Part shown: positions 34,486-43,450 of the stretch, piece by piece | Layout of the letters: each line of letters starts with the position of its first letter | Position numbering within the stretch: the first letter of the stretch is position 1 | Source: Treponema sp. | GTDB lineage: Bacteria; Spirochaetota; Spirochaetia; Treponematales; Treponemataceae | Direction: 5' to 3' | Assembly: GCA_017449265.1 (NCBI GenBank) | Contig: JAFSJW010000087.1 | Coordinates: 110,713 to 174,712, forward strand | Length of the DNA: 64,000 nucleotides | Made by a program: the position numbers and the translations under genes | The notes under the pieces: model-generated | Database searches by the model: none | What the model was told of the DNA's origin: nothing | The model's input: the letters and a program-made list of their open reading frames with translations, nothing else

Positions 34486-35679
34486 TTATTTATTTTCAGC
34501 CATTGCTTTTAAAAAAGCTCTTTCTGAATTTATAATTGTTTTTTCGCTTACACAGTAAGCCAGCCTGAACCAACCTTTTCCTCCGAACCCATTTCCTGGT
34601 GCGCCAAGAATAAGATATTTTTTCAGGTAGTCGCAAAAAGCCATATCGTCATCATTGAAATTGTCCGGAACTTTCACGAAAAGATAGAACGCTCCGTCGG
34701 GGCGCGCATATTTCAACCCCGCTTTGTCAAGGATTGCCATAAGCTTGTCGCGCCTGTTTTTGTAGCTTGAATAATCAACTTCCGCATCCCATGATTTTGC
34801 GATTACTTTCTGAAAGAAAGCCGGCGCATTTACGCATCCAAGAGTCCTTAGCGCGAAGATTGCGCCCGACACAAGGTTCTGAGCATCATCTGCTTTCGGA
34901 TTTACGGCAATATACCCGATTCGCTCCCCAGGAAGGCTCAGGTCTTTGGCAAATGACGAAACCACAACCGTCGAATCATAGAACTGAAACGCTGGCGGAA
35001 CTTTCACGCCGTCATAAGTTATGGCACGGTACGGCTCGTCACAAATCAAATAAGGAATTCTTCCCGATGACTTTCCGTATTCTCTCAGAACTGCGGCAAG
35101 ATTTTTTATATCATTTTCAGAATATACTTTTCCAGTAGGATTGTTAGGGGTATTTATCAGGATTGCGGCCGTTTTTTCTGACAGCTTTGATTTTATCGCA
35201 TCAACATCGAGAGAAAAATCGCTTTTTGTAGGAACCTCAATAAGCGAGCCACCGTGATTTTTTGCGTAATGACGGTATTCTGCAAAAAACGGCGCCGGAA
35301 CCACAACCTCGTCCCCGGGATTGAGTATTGCCTTGAACACGCAGTTTAGCGCGCTCGCAGCACCTACAGTCATTACGATGTTAGCCCCGGAAACGGAAAC
35401 GCCCTGCTCTTTCGTAATTTTTCTGGCAATTTCCTCACGAACGAACGGATATCCCGCATTCGGCATATATCCGTGGCAGCCGTGAGAAATATCTTTTGCT
35501 TCTTCCTGAATTGCCTTTACGACTTTTTCAGGAGGGTCAAGGTCGGGGTTTCCTAAAGAAAAGTCGAAAACATTGTCATCACCATACTGCTTTTTTAGTG
35601 CAATGCCTTCCTCGAACATTTTTCTGATAACAGACGAATTTTTGTTCGTCATAAGCTCTTTTATATGCTTGGCAATCAT
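34486..35679 (-). CDS. Class I/II pyridoxal-phosphate aminotransferase
   Basis: A 397-aa fold-type I PLP enzyme. DFSLGNPDLDPPEKVVKAI is the usual N-terminal stretch; NTPNNPTGKVYSENDI and the PLP-binding Lys in SSFAKDLSLPGERIGY follow the AspC/AlaT-like pattern, and the final Arg of the substrate carboxylate site is plausible in GKGWFRLAYCVSE. The specificity (aspartate, alanine or aromatic) cannot be decided. No strong ribosome site is seen before the ATG. It is probably the first gene of a pair with glgA, with a 58-base gap to argA upstream. Confidence 0.88.
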   Translation of the reverse strand: MIAKHIKELMTNKNSSVIRKMFEEGIALKKQYGDDNVFDFSLGNPDLDPPEKVVKAIQEEAKDISHGCHGYMPNAGYPFVREEIARKITKEQGVSVSGANIVMTVGAASALNCVFKAILNPGDEVVVPAPFFAEYRHYAKNHGGSLIEVPTKSDFSLDVDAIKSKLSEKTAAILINTPNNPTGKVYSENDIKNLAAVLREYGKSSGRIPYLICDEPYRAITYDGVKVPPAFQFYDSTVVVSSFAKDLSLPGERIGYIAVNPKADDAQNLVSGAIFALRTLGCVNAPAFFQKVIAKSWDAEVDYSSYKNRRDKLMAILDKAGLKYARPDGAFYLFVKVPDNFNDDDMAFCDYLKKYLILGAPGNGFGGKGWFRLAYCVSEKTIINSERAFLKAMAENK

Positions 35680-35737
35680 AATCTATGATTATATCACATA
35701 AATCGCAAATTCATAAATAGTTTTTAGAAAATCCTGT

Positions 35738-37135
35738 CTAATGCAGTTTAAGCCGGAAAAGTTTTGAGCCGCGCTTTGGATTCCACTTTGCCTTTCGCTC
35801 CGGCGGAAGCGTGTCGATGGAGTCTGGTCTGAAACCTATTTTCTCGAACCAGTCCGCAGTCTGCGTCGTAAGGATGAACACATTGTCAAGATTAATCGTC
35901 CGCGCCTTTTCGAGAAGATAATCAATCATCTTCGGACCGATTCCGATATGGCTGCAAGTTTCGTCTACCGTAACGCAAGCAATCTCGGCCTGCGTCCTGT
36001 CGTATATGTGGAGCGCGGCGCACGCACGCACCGCTCCGTCAAGCTCGTAGACAATGTAATCGTTGAAAGTCTGCTCGAACTGTTTCTGAGTTCTTGGGAG
36101 CAGCACTTTTTTCTTTACGAACGGTCTTATGAGCGAAAGAACCGCCGCAATGTCCTCGCGCCGCATCGCCCTGAATTTGCCGTAGTTCGAAGCATAAATC
36201 ATCGTACCGGAGCCAAGGTCACTGAATATTTCGCACGGAAGAGTTCCCTCAAGCGAGCCGTTCAGTATGTGAACGCGGGTAACGCCAGAAGTAACTGCAT
36301 TTCTCGCCAGTTTCACTATGTTTATTATGTTCTCAAAAAAATCCTTGTGGATGCTCATATTTTTCAGTTTTGCTTTGTCGGCTTTTTTGTTCAGCAAAAG
36401 AAAATCGTCCAGCTCCTCAATGTTCATAGCAGGAATACACCCCTCAGGCGAAAGCCCCGCACCTTCAGGAATAGAGAAATATTTCTCGGACAGCTCCGCG
36501 TTCGGGAGAATGTAGAAAAGTTTGTCAGCCTTGATATGAACCGCAATCTGGGAGGCAAGCTGCGTCGATGAGATGTTGTACGGTTTTCCGTTCAGGCTCC
36601 AGCCTATACATGGAAAAATCGGGATAAAACCATTGTTCAGAACGGTCTCAAGCGTTGAAACATCGATTCTGTCTATTTCACCCGCGGTCGCGTAGTCGAT
36701 TCCCTCAAGAACGCCCTTCCCGCGCGCCCTGACCCAGTTTCCGATAACGGCTGTCAAGTGCTGACCTGCAAGACTTGTCATAACGATGTTAGCTACATCA
36801 AAAGCCGCGTCTTTTATTATTGGCATTGCGCTCTCATCGGTTATTCGGCTTCCGTTTTTGTTTTTCCACGGAATCTTTGCTTCGGTAAGATTATTGTCTA
36901 TCCGCTCCTTTGCCCCCGGAACGATTATAACCCTTAGTCCGGCTTCGTGCAGAAGCGATATGTCCCTGATATGTGAGGAAAAAAGCGGTGAGTCGATAAC
37001 CCTGTCGTCAAGATGGATTACAACAGCCGCATTTTTGAATTTGCTTATGTATCGTATTACATCCCTGATTCTTTCTGCTTTTTCCTGAATGATGTTCTCA
37101 GAAGAAACAGTTTCGTTGCTTATTGATTCTTCCAT
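35738..37135 (-). CDS. argA: N-acetylglutamate synthase (amino-acid N-acetyltransferase)
   Basis: A 465-aa two-domain enzyme for the first step of arginine synthesis. Residues about 30-295 form an amino-acid-kinase fold (VVIHLDDRVIDSPLFSSHIR, RVIIVPGAKERID) that usually binds arginine as feedback inhibitor. Residues about 320-465 form a GNAT domain with AEIACVTVDETCSHIGIG, where the acetyl-CoA pyrophosphate loop is H-I-G-I-G rather than the common R-x-x-G-x-G. GGAGGAAAAT precedes the ATG. It lies 17 bases after an RluA-type gene in the same direction. Confidence 0.9.
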   Translation of the reverse strand: MEESISNETVSSENIIQEKAERIRDVIRYISKFKNAAVVIHLDDRVIDSPLFSSHIRDISLLHEAGLRVIIVPGAKERIDNNLTEAKIPWKNKNGSRITDESAMPIIKDAAFDVANIVMTSLAGQHLTAVIGNWVRARGKGVLEGIDYATAGEIDRIDVSTLETVLNNGFIPIFPCIGWSLNGKPYNISSTQLASQIAVHIKADKLFYILPNAELSEKYFSIPEGAGLSPEGCIPAMNIEELDDFLLLNKKADKAKLKNMSIHKDFFENIINIVKLARNAVTSGVTRVHILNGSLEGTLPCEIFSDLGSGTMIYASNYGKFRAMRREDIAAVLSLIRPFVKKKVLLPRTQKQFEQTFNDYIVYELDGAVRACAALHIYDRTQAEIACVTVDETCSHIGIGPKMIDYLLEKARTINLDNVFILTTQTADWFEKIGFRPDSIDTLPPERKAKWNPKRGSKLFRLKLH

Positions 37136-37152
37136 ATTTTCCTCCGCTAAGA

Positions 37153-37884
37153 CTAAATTTCAAAAACGAATGTTCCGCCGTCTTTTTTCGGAAACTCCAG
37201 GCGGAACGCCTCAAAAGAAAGCTCCTCGCCCTCCTTGAAATTCGGGTTGTAGAGCTTGTCGCCCCGCACAGGAATTCCGCAGAGCGCAAGATGCGCCCTC
37301 ACCTGATGGCGGAATCCTGCCACAATTGAGCAGATTGCAATTTTTGCCGCAGAATCGAACTGAATCTGCGTCGAATAGATTTTCCTCTCGCATTTTTTCT
37401 GAGCCGCCTTTCCTGAATCGTTTGTAACGGGGCGAACCGCCTGATTCTTGCGTCCAAAATACCTGAACTGGCTTTGTACTGTCACAGTTTCTGACTCTGT
37501 TAAAGCCCTATGTTTCGGAAAGCCCTCCAGAAGGGCGCTTATATCAGAAACTAAATCAACATTCGCCCGATACCATTTTTTGAACTGACCGCTTTTTTGA
37601 GCCTCAATCAGAAAATCGAAAAAATCCTGGCTAGTGGCAATCAGAACAAGTCCTGAAGTTTCGGTGTCAATTCTGTGAATAAGCCCGTGCTCTATTTCCT
37701 TTTTTCCCGACACGGCTTTTATCTCAGGAAAAAGTTTTTCCGCCAAAAAAAGCGCGGAGTTCTCTCCTAAAGAAAGCGGCGCGGTAGGAAGCCCGGATTT
37801 TTTTTTCAGAACTACGAACGGCTCTTTTTCGCTTGGAGAATGAATTATCTTTATTGCCTCATCTTGATTTTTCATATCATTCAT
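37153..37884 (-). CDS. RluA-family pseudouridine synthase
   Basis: About 243 residues. HRIDTETSGLVLIA holds the catalytic Asp of the RluA/RluC/RluD family, which turns specific rRNA or tRNA uridines into pseudouridine. GFRHQVRAHLALCGIPVRGDKLY is the second conserved block. There is no S4 domain. The start is uncertain: ATG at 37884 (MNDMKN) or 37875 fits the family, while the frame stays open to 37989 with a lead that looks non-conserved. It follows a second paralogue, so two members sit in tandem. The target base is unknown. Confidence 0.85.
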   Translation of the reverse strand: MNDMKNQDEAIKIIHSPSEKEPFVVLKKKSGLPTAPLSLGENSALFLAEKLFPEIKAVSGKKEIEHGLIHRIDTETSGLVLIATSQDFFDFLIEAQKSGQFKKWYRANVDLVSDISALLEGFPKHRALTESETVTVQSQFRYFGRKNQAVRPVTNDSGKAAQKKCERKIYSTQIQFDSAAKIAICSIVAGFRHQVRAHLALCGIPVRGDKLYNPNFKEGEELSFEAFRLEFPKKDGGTFVFEI

Positions 37885-37994
37885 AACGAGCTGCCAAATA
37901 AGTTTTTGTGCGGAGGTTTTCAACATATTTACCGTAAGGCGCAAGCTCAAGCACCGCAGCTTATACTTTTCAGGCAGCTCTAAAACCAAAGTTT

Positions 37995-38993
37995 CTAAAG
38001 ATTTCCTTTTGTAAAATCCGAAAAAGGAAAACCTGACTTTCGTAAAAAATAAATCACTTTTTTAAACCTCACAGGTGTTTTCGTCTTGAAAACTGAATTT
38101 TCTGTTTTATTCGGAAGCCTTATTCTCAAGAAAAAAGCATGGAGCATTAGCTGAACATTATGATTCTTGAAAGCCGTTTCGCTTATCCTTTTTCCGTAGA
38201 TTGGGTCTCCAAGAATCGGGCAGCCAAGATATTTCATATGGACGCGAATCTGGTGCGTCCGCCCAGTCTTGATTCTGAGCCTGATAAGCGAATACGGTCC
38301 GTATGTGGCTATAACCTTGTAGATTGTGCGGGCAAATTTTCCTTCCGTTGTGCCTGTCACGGCTTTGAACCGTTTTCTGTTCTTTGGGTCGCGCACTATC
38401 TGAGTCTCGATTTTTCCCCCCAGGATTTTCGGAACCCCAGTGCAAATTGCTATATATTCTTTAGTGATGGAGCTTCTCTCTGAGAACTGACCATGAAGCC
38501 ATTCCTCAGAATCACGGTTTTTTGCTGTGATTATGATGCCAGATGTATCCTTGTCAAGCCTGTGAACGATTCCAGGACGCATTTGCGAAAGAACCGCAGA
38601 GCTTGTAGCGTCTTTACTATGCGGGAATGCCTCGCGCCCCCAATGGTACAAAAGCGCGTTCACAAGAGTTCCGCTCCAGTTCCCGTTCGCAGGATGCGTC
38701 ACCATTCCAACGGCTTTACTCACGACGGTAACATTTTCATCCTCATAGATTATGTTGAGCGGAATGTTTTCAGGCACAATATCAGTAGGAATATTCTCTT
38801 CCCACTGGATTTCGATTTTGTCCCCAGCCTTGACTTTTGCAGAAAGCTTGGAATTCTTTCCGTTCAGAAGTATTTGCGTAAAGCCCGACTTAAGCTTAGA
38901 CCTGTTCATTCCGTCTGAGATTGAGGCCATATATTTATCCAGTCTTATTTCCGATTCAAAGTTTTCCGGAACGAGCGCGCTAAAAGACGGCAC
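37995..38993 (-). CDS. rluD: RluD-like pseudouridine synthase with S4 domain
   Basis: A 332-aa protein. An S4 RNA-binding domain covers about residues 10-75 (RLDKYMASI, ILLNGKNSKLSAKVKAGD); the catalytic segment is GIVHRLDKDTSGIIITAK; TGRTHQIRVHMKYLGCPILGDPIYG is the family's second block. RluD acts on 23S rRNA helix 69. The start is taken as GTG 38993 because AGAAGGAG lies six bases before it; the TTG at 38999 directly abuts the ribosome site. The 5' end overlaps the upstream gene by 14 bases. An RluA-type paralogue follows. Confidence 0.92.
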   Translation of the reverse strand: MPSFSALVPENFESEIRLDKYMASISDGMNRSKLKSGFTQILLNGKNSKLSAKVKAGDKIEIQWEENIPTDIVPENIPLNIIYEDENVTVVSKAVGMVTHPANGNWSGTLVNALLYHWGREAFPHSKDATSSAVLSQMRPGIVHRLDKDTSGIIITAKNRDSEEWLHGQFSERSSITKEYIAICTGVPKILGGKIETQIVRDPKNRKRFKAVTGTTEGKFARTIYKVIATYGPYSLIRLRIKTGRTHQIRVHMKYLGCPILGDPIYGKRISETAFKNHNVQLMLHAFFLRIRLPNKTENSVFKTKTPVRFKKVIYFLRKSGFPFSDFTKGNL

Positions 38994-39459
38994 TTTCAAC
39001 TCCTTCTATTTCAAGATAATTGTAATCCTTTTCAGCTTCTGGAATAAGCGGAATTACCTTAATCTCCCGGTAGGCGTTTCTCTCCCGCATCTCCCTTGAA
39101 TGTCTGTTCATTATTGATATGAACAAATCCGTGATTCCAAGAACGGTGCAAGCTCCGAGCGAAATGCCTATAATCCGCCACTGGTCATCCTCCGTGAAAT
39201 TAGACGAGCTTTTGTCTATAGGATTTGTCATTTGACCGTAGACTGCAAGCGAATATGCGATTGTAGTCCATAGCGTTACGAACGGAAGCGAGCCGAGCGT
39301 TATGATTTCCGTCCTTCGCAAGTCTTTTGCCCACGGCGGAAAATCATCCTCAAGAACTCGCTCTGATGACGGCGCGTTTTGTGAAATGTCCGCCTCTTCG
39401 GAAAAAGAAAACTGCGAGAAAATGAAAAAAAACAGTACCAAAAAAGCAATTTTCTTCAT
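38980..39459 (-). CDS. Small envelope protein of unknown function
   Basis: A 159-aa protein with a signal peptide (about 1-20, ending FSFSEEA), then a short acidic stretch with PPWAKDLRRTEIITLGSLPF, which precedes a hydrophobic helix (about 52-72), and a second helix at about 95-115. The end is polar (HSREMRERNAYREIKVIPL). I do not recognise a family; it looks like a conserved treponemal hypothetical. It overlaps both neighbours (ATGA with yggS; 14 bases with rluD) and so is translated within the yggS-rluD operon. Confidence 0.7.
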   Translation of the reverse strand: MKKIAFLVLFFFIFSQFSFSEEADISQNAPSSERVLEDDFPPWAKDLRRTEIITLGSLPFVTLWTTIAYSLAVYGQMTNPIDKSSSNFTEDDQWRIIGISLGACTVLGITDLFISIMNRHSREMRERNAYREIKVIPLIPEAEKDYNYLEIEGVESAVF

Positions 39460-40172
39460 TTTGAGTAATCACGCTCCCCAAAAATAGCAGTTCCGAGGCG
39501 AACCATCGTTGAGCCTTCCTCAATCGCAATAGGAAAGTCCCCGCTCATTCCCATGGAAAGCTCGCATAAATCCAGTTTTTTAAACCGACTCTGCATCTTT
39601 TCCTTCAAAAAACGCAGCGTCCTGAATGAAGTTCTAATCGCTTCGGAATCCGTCGTGTTCGGGGCCATAGTCATAAATCCTTTCGGAACTATGTGCGGAT
39701 AAAAACCTTCCTCGCATTTTGAAAGAAGTGCCGTAAGCTCGTCCTCGGAAGTAAACCCTGCTTTTGATTCCTCACCCGTGTGGATTTCAAAAAGAACCGC
39801 AACATTTTTTTCAATCTTTGAGCATTGTTTTTCAATCTCATCCAACAGCTCAGCTCTGTCAACTGACTCGATGCAGCTTGCGATACGGACAGCTTCTTTG
39901 ACCTTGTTGCGCTGCAACGAGCCGATTATGTGAAGCTCAGGGGAAAAACCTTTTTCCCGCACAGAATCGAATTTTGCGGCCGCTTCCTGGACGCGGTTCT
40001 CCCCGAACAAGCTCTGCCCCGCTCCAATCGCGTCAATGACGCTTTGTTCGGAATGAAACTTGCTTACGGCAACGAGTTTTACGCTCCCCTCAGCCCTGCC
40101 GTTTTTTTTCTCGCAGCTTCTGATTTTATCGAGAACCGCACTGATATTTTCTTTTATGTAAGTTTCTGGCAT
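39456..40172 (-). CDS. yggS: YggS/PLPBP-family PLP-binding protein
   Basis: A 238-aa protein of the PLP homeostasis family (alanine-racemase-like barrel without racemase activity). The PLP Lys is in VKLVAVSKFHSEQSV; FGENRVQEAAAKFD, HIIGSLQRNKVKEAV, IESVDRAELLDEI and LSMGMSGDFPIAIEEGSTMVRLGTAIFG are characteristic. It maintains vitamin B6 and amino/keto-acid balance in other bacteria. It begins 2 bases after rsmA ends and overlaps the next gene as ATGA, so this is one tight operon. Confidence 0.95.
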   Translation of the reverse strand: MPETYIKENISAVLDKIRSCEKKNGRAEGSVKLVAVSKFHSEQSVIDAIGAGQSLFGENRVQEAAAKFDSVREKGFSPELHIIGSLQRNKVKEAVRIASCIESVDRAELLDEIEKQCSKIEKNVAVLFEIHTGEESKAGFTSEDELTALLSKCEEGFYPHIVPKGFMTMAPNTTDSEAIRTSFRTLRFLKEKMQSRFKKLDLCELSMGMSGDFPIAIEEGSTMVRLGTAIFGERDYSK

Positions 40173-40173
40173 T

Positions 40174-41046
40174 TTATTTTCCCTGCTTCAAGATTTCATT
40201 CAGACAGTCTGAAAGCGCAAGAAGCTCTTCTATGTTCATTCTCTCGGCCCTCTGCGCAGGATTTACGCCCGCTTTCTCAAGCACCGTGTCGCAGTTTTCG
40301 CCGCCGTTTGTCAGTGCCAGAAGATTGTTCCGCACAGTTTTTCTCCGCGATGAAAAAAGCTGCCTTATCATCTTCATAAAAAGCCTTGGGTTCTGGCATC
40401 TCGGAAAATCAGCCTTTTTTGTCATAAGGACGGCGCGGCTCGCCACATTCGGAACGGGCCAGAAATTTCCGCCCGCAAGTTCCAGAACTGTTTTTACATC
40501 GTATGCCCACTGACACAAAACCGAGAACGAGGAATAATTTTCCGTCCCAGGACTTGCAATCATTCTCTGAGCTACTTCTTTTTGAATCGTGACGACGATT
40601 TTCTCAAAACGGAACTCCTCGTTTATCGTGTCAGCGATGATTGTTGCCGCGACATTGTACGGAAGATTCCCGAAAAAACATTCCGCGCCTCCGTTCTCAT
40701 CTGCATATTTTTTCCAAGTTTTTAGAACATCGCCCTCAACGAGAGAAAAATGATTTTCTTCTTCATATGACTTGAAAAATTCCCTCAAAAGCCGTGCAAA
40801 ACCGTGGTCTATCTCAAAAGCCGTAAGCTTTCCGCCCCGTCTGAGGATTTCGTCTGTCATAGCCCCGAGTCCAGGACCTACTTCCCAGACGACGGTGCCT
40901 TCTTTTACATCAAGGGCATCTATAATTTTTCTTCTGGCATTTTCGTTCACTAAAAAATTCTGCCCGAACTTTTTCTGCATTGCCATTGAGTTTGCGTCCA
41001 AGAATTCTTTCAACGCCAGAGGCGAATTGTAATCAGGATGATTCAT
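40174..41046 (-). CDS. rsmA: 16S rRNA dimethyladenosine transferase
   Basis: A 290-aa SAM-dependent enzyme that dimethylates two adjacent adenines near the 3' end of 16S rRNA. KKFGQNFLVNENARRKI is the N-terminal signature, VWEVGPGLGAMT the SAM-binding loop, and CFFGNLPYNVAATI contains the N-L-P-Y catalytic motif. The C-terminal helical domain has FSSRRKTVRNNLL. The start at 41046 (MNHPDYNSP) is preferred; the frame extends farther but that lead would overlap comEC. Upstream comEC ends 8 bases before. Confidence 0.95.
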   Translation of the reverse strand: MNHPDYNSPLALKEFLDANSMAMQKKFGQNFLVNENARRKIIDALDVKEGTVVWEVGPGLGAMTDEILRRGGKLTAFEIDHGFARLLREFFKSYEEENHFSLVEGDVLKTWKKYADENGGAECFFGNLPYNVAATIIADTINEEFRFEKIVVTIQKEVAQRMIASPGTENYSSFSVLCQWAYDVKTVLELAGGNFWPVPNVASRAVLMTKKADFPRCQNPRLFMKMIRQLFSSRRKTVRNNLLALTNGGENCDTVLEKAGVNPAQRAERMNIEELLALSDCLNEILKQGK

Positions 41047-41054
41047 ACTTCGTA

Positions 41055-42302
41055 CTAACCTACTTTTATGCTTGGGGCGTGCGAAAAAAAGCACACCGAT
41101 ATTTTTATGACATAATAAAGACAGTTCATAATAACATTAAAACCATTTGAAAGAAAAGGCAGTGCAAGGCAAGTTACGATTGAAAAAAGACCAGCGTACA
41201 AAAAAATCGTGACTAGCGGTGAAACGACAACTGATGCGATTACCCCGACAGGCATAATTTTCCCGAAGATTGACACTGCCACAGGGGCAGTTAAAATCTG
41301 TGCCGCAGCACTGTCTCCCAGCGACTTTCTGATTTTGGGAAAAATTGCGGGGCTAATTATTTTTGTAATTGTCCCGGAAAGAATCAGTATTCCTGCCAGG
41401 GACGCATAGCTTAATAAAAACGCAGCTTCTTTCAAATGCTCGGGAAAAATCATCGTATGTATAAGAAAGCTTGCCGAAAGGACAGAGACAGAACTTGGCC
41501 GCGAAAGCCTAAGCAGCCAGTTCAGGAACAAGATGAGCGAACACAAAAAAGCCCGGAAAAGAGACGGGGAAAGCCCCGCGAACAGGACGAAAAGCATTGT
41601 CGCAAGAAGTTGCGCCGCCTCCGCCCATTTTCTTCCAGCCCACTTTTTCCCGAAAAAAAACGCTATTCCGCCGAAAAGCGAAAGATGCATTCCGGAGAGC
41701 GCGAGAATGTGTGAAAGCCCCGCATTTCTGAATGAGTCCGAAACAGTTTGCTCCGTGTATTCGCGGCAGCCAGAAAGGAGAGCCAGCAGAAGACCGCCCG
41801 CATTTCCCCAGCCGTACATCATGCGCCTGAACTGAAGGCGGCACGCTCCCCTGCATTTTGCAAAAACAGATTTCCACCCGATTAATTCCGCATTCGTCAC
41901 ATAGAAAAAATCACCAGATTTTTTAAAATCCGCTCTGAGTTTCGCTCCGTTTTCTATAAAAATACCTTTTTTTCCTTTTGATTTTGTATAGATTTTTCCT
42001 GGAAAAAACGCCTCCACGATGTCAGTCGGAAAAAAGAGCGTTATTTTTCCCGTACTTTCGGAACATTCCCCGTTTAATGACCGCGCGCTTTCAAGGAAAA
42101 AATCAGCTTTGTACGCTCCGCCAAACGCTGACGATTTCACAGGATTAGAGCAGACCGTTCCCAGCGCGGAGATTATCCTGTCTTCCGGAACAAGGCTTTT
42201 GTACGGATATTTATTTTTCGGAATGATAATACCCGTGTAAATTAGAACCGCACATAAAACTGCGCTTGCAATAACAGGATTTACAAAAATCTTTTTTACC
42301 AT
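41055..42302 (-). CDS. comEC: Short ComEC/Rec2-type DNA-uptake channel protein
   Basis: A 415-aa polytopic membrane protein. After a TM and an OB-like periplasmic part (about 35-150), the competence domain begins: LLLALLSGCREYTEQTVSDS, GLSHILALSGMHLSLFGG, then six or more helices. The usual C-terminal metallo-beta-lactamase domain of about 250-300 residues is absent; the ORF ends with SHAPSIKVG right after the membrane block. ComEC passes single-stranded DNA through the inner membrane during transformation. Its ATG overlaps the stop of the upstream gene. Short ComECs are found in some spirochetes, so this need not be a broken gene. Confidence 0.88.
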   Translation of the reverse strand: MVKKIFVNPVIASAVLCAVLIYTGIIIPKNKYPYKSLVPEDRIISALGTVCSNPVKSSAFGGAYKADFFLESARSLNGECSESTGKITLFFPTDIVEAFFPGKIYTKSKGKKGIFIENGAKLRADFKKSGDFFYVTNAELIGWKSVFAKCRGACRLQFRRMMYGWGNAGGLLLALLSGCREYTEQTVSDSFRNAGLSHILALSGMHLSLFGGIAFFFGKKWAGRKWAEAAQLLATMLFVLFAGLSPSLFRAFLCSLILFLNWLLRLSRPSSVSVLSASFLIHTMIFPEHLKEAAFLLSYASLAGILILSGTITKIISPAIFPKIRKSLGDSAAAQILTAPVAVSIFGKIMPVGVIASVVVSPLVTIFLYAGLFSIVTCLALPFLSNGFNVIMNCLYYVIKISVCFFSHAPSIKVG

Positions 42303-43450
42303 TTCAATGACGCAAGGGCGACCCTTGCAGCATTTACGACATCTTCGGAATAATCGAGATATGTAACGTACAAAAGATTGTCGAATGCCGTTTTGTCGCC
42401 TAAATCCCCCAGACTTTTTATAAGAGCAAGCACAACCTGCTCGGAAGGACGGGCATCACTTCCGACCGCCCCGTTAAAACCAGCAAGGCAGTCTGAAAGA
42501 GCGGAGCTTATCTTTGACGACTTCAAAACCGCCGTAAAGCGGATTGTCTTTATAAAATCGTCATCGGAAATAAATCCCCCATCATATTCTTTTTTTGACA
42601 GGGTAAAATTCCTTGCTACAAGCTCAGTTGCATGCGACCATTTTTCATCCGCGATGAACTCAACGAGGCTCATCTGAAGCCGAACGCTTTCCTCAGAAAA
42701 ATCCTGCTGATTTTCCATAGTATATAGGGTCAGAGAAAGTGCGTTTTCGACAATATCCATCTGATAATTTTTTGTTATTTCAGAAGAATTTTTCACAAGC
42801 TCAAAAATTCTGGAGATTTTAGAGATTTCCAAGGATGAAACGAGATTAAGAGTTTCTTCCTTATACTTATTCATCAGCGCGACCAAAGATTTTCCCATCT
42901 CAGAATCGTACAGAGGCTGCGGACCTGAAACATAATTTTTGAACAAAAGCGCAAGCGAATCCTGATTCCCGATTTTTCCGAGTGCCTCGAACGAATTCTT
43001 CACAAGAATAGCCGGCTTTTCCCCTTCCGACTCAAGAAAACCTACCGAAAGCTCCCTCACGAGTGCCATCTCAGATTCATCCGAAGCAAAATCCGGAAGC
43101 TTGTCCAGAATGATTGTCCGCACATTCGTATCGGTGCATTTTCTGAACACAGAAATAAGTTTCTCAATGATTACCCCGTTTTTCCCCGGACTTTTTTCCA
43201 AAGAAAGGACGGAAGCGATTCCGAGCGCGGACAAATCCATGTCGCCAGTAAGGATTGAAGCATTGGCGTCCAGAAAATCAAGCCCCATCTCGGCAAGAAG
43301 TGTTTTTTCGCTTCCTTCCGCAGAACGGATTGCAGAAGTTTTTTCCGAGATATTGCCTTTTACGAATTTCAGGACAAGCTCGCTCGTTTCCGCGCATGAA
43401 AGAGAAAAAGCTACCGAAGCAATCAGCGCGATGGCTGTTTTTTTATACAT
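42296..43450 (-). CDS. Secreted HEAT-like repeat protein
   Basis: A 384-aa protein with a signal sequence (MYKKTAIALIASVAFSLSC), which may carry a relaxed spirochetal lipobox (Ser-Leu-Ser-Cys). The rest is helical with repeating pairs such as LVRELSVGFLESEGEKPAIL, KNSFEALGKIGNQDSLALLF and ALIKSLGDLGDKTAFDNLLY, the pattern of HEAT/armadillo-like repeats. The start at 43450 overlaps the stop of the PilZ gene; a farther ATG at 43459 would add three residues. The function is unknown: a protein-binding scaffold at the periplasm is plausible from its context between a PilZ protein and comEC. Confidence 0.65.
   Translation of the reverse strand: MYKKTAIALIASVAFSLSCAETSELVLKFVKGNISEKTSAIRSAEGSEKTLLAEMGLDFLDANASILTGDMDLSALGIASVLSLEKSPGKNGVIIEKLISVFRKCTDTNVRTIILDKLPDFASDESEMALVRELSVGFLESEGEKPAILVKNSFEALGKIGNQDSLALLFKNYVSGPQPLYDSEMGKSLVALMNKYKEETLNLVSSLEISKISRIFELVKNSSEITKNYQMDIVENALSLTLYTMENQQDFSEESVRLQMSLVEFIADEKWSHATELVARNFTLSKKEYDGGFISDDDFIKTIRFTAVLKSSKISSALSDCLAGFNGAVGSDARPSEQVVLALIKSLGDLGDKTAFDNLLYVTYLDYSEDVVNAARVALASLKW

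Noticed and set aside
37890..37975. A 26-codon GTG ORF on the minus strand between rluD and the RluA-type gene
   Set aside because: It lacks a ribosome site and has no recognisable features; chance cannot be excluded.
42296..43450. A divergent plus-strand ORF (43101-44135) opposite the HEAT-like and PilZ genes
   Set aside because: It spans two well-supported minus-strand genes and its translation shows no domain pattern.
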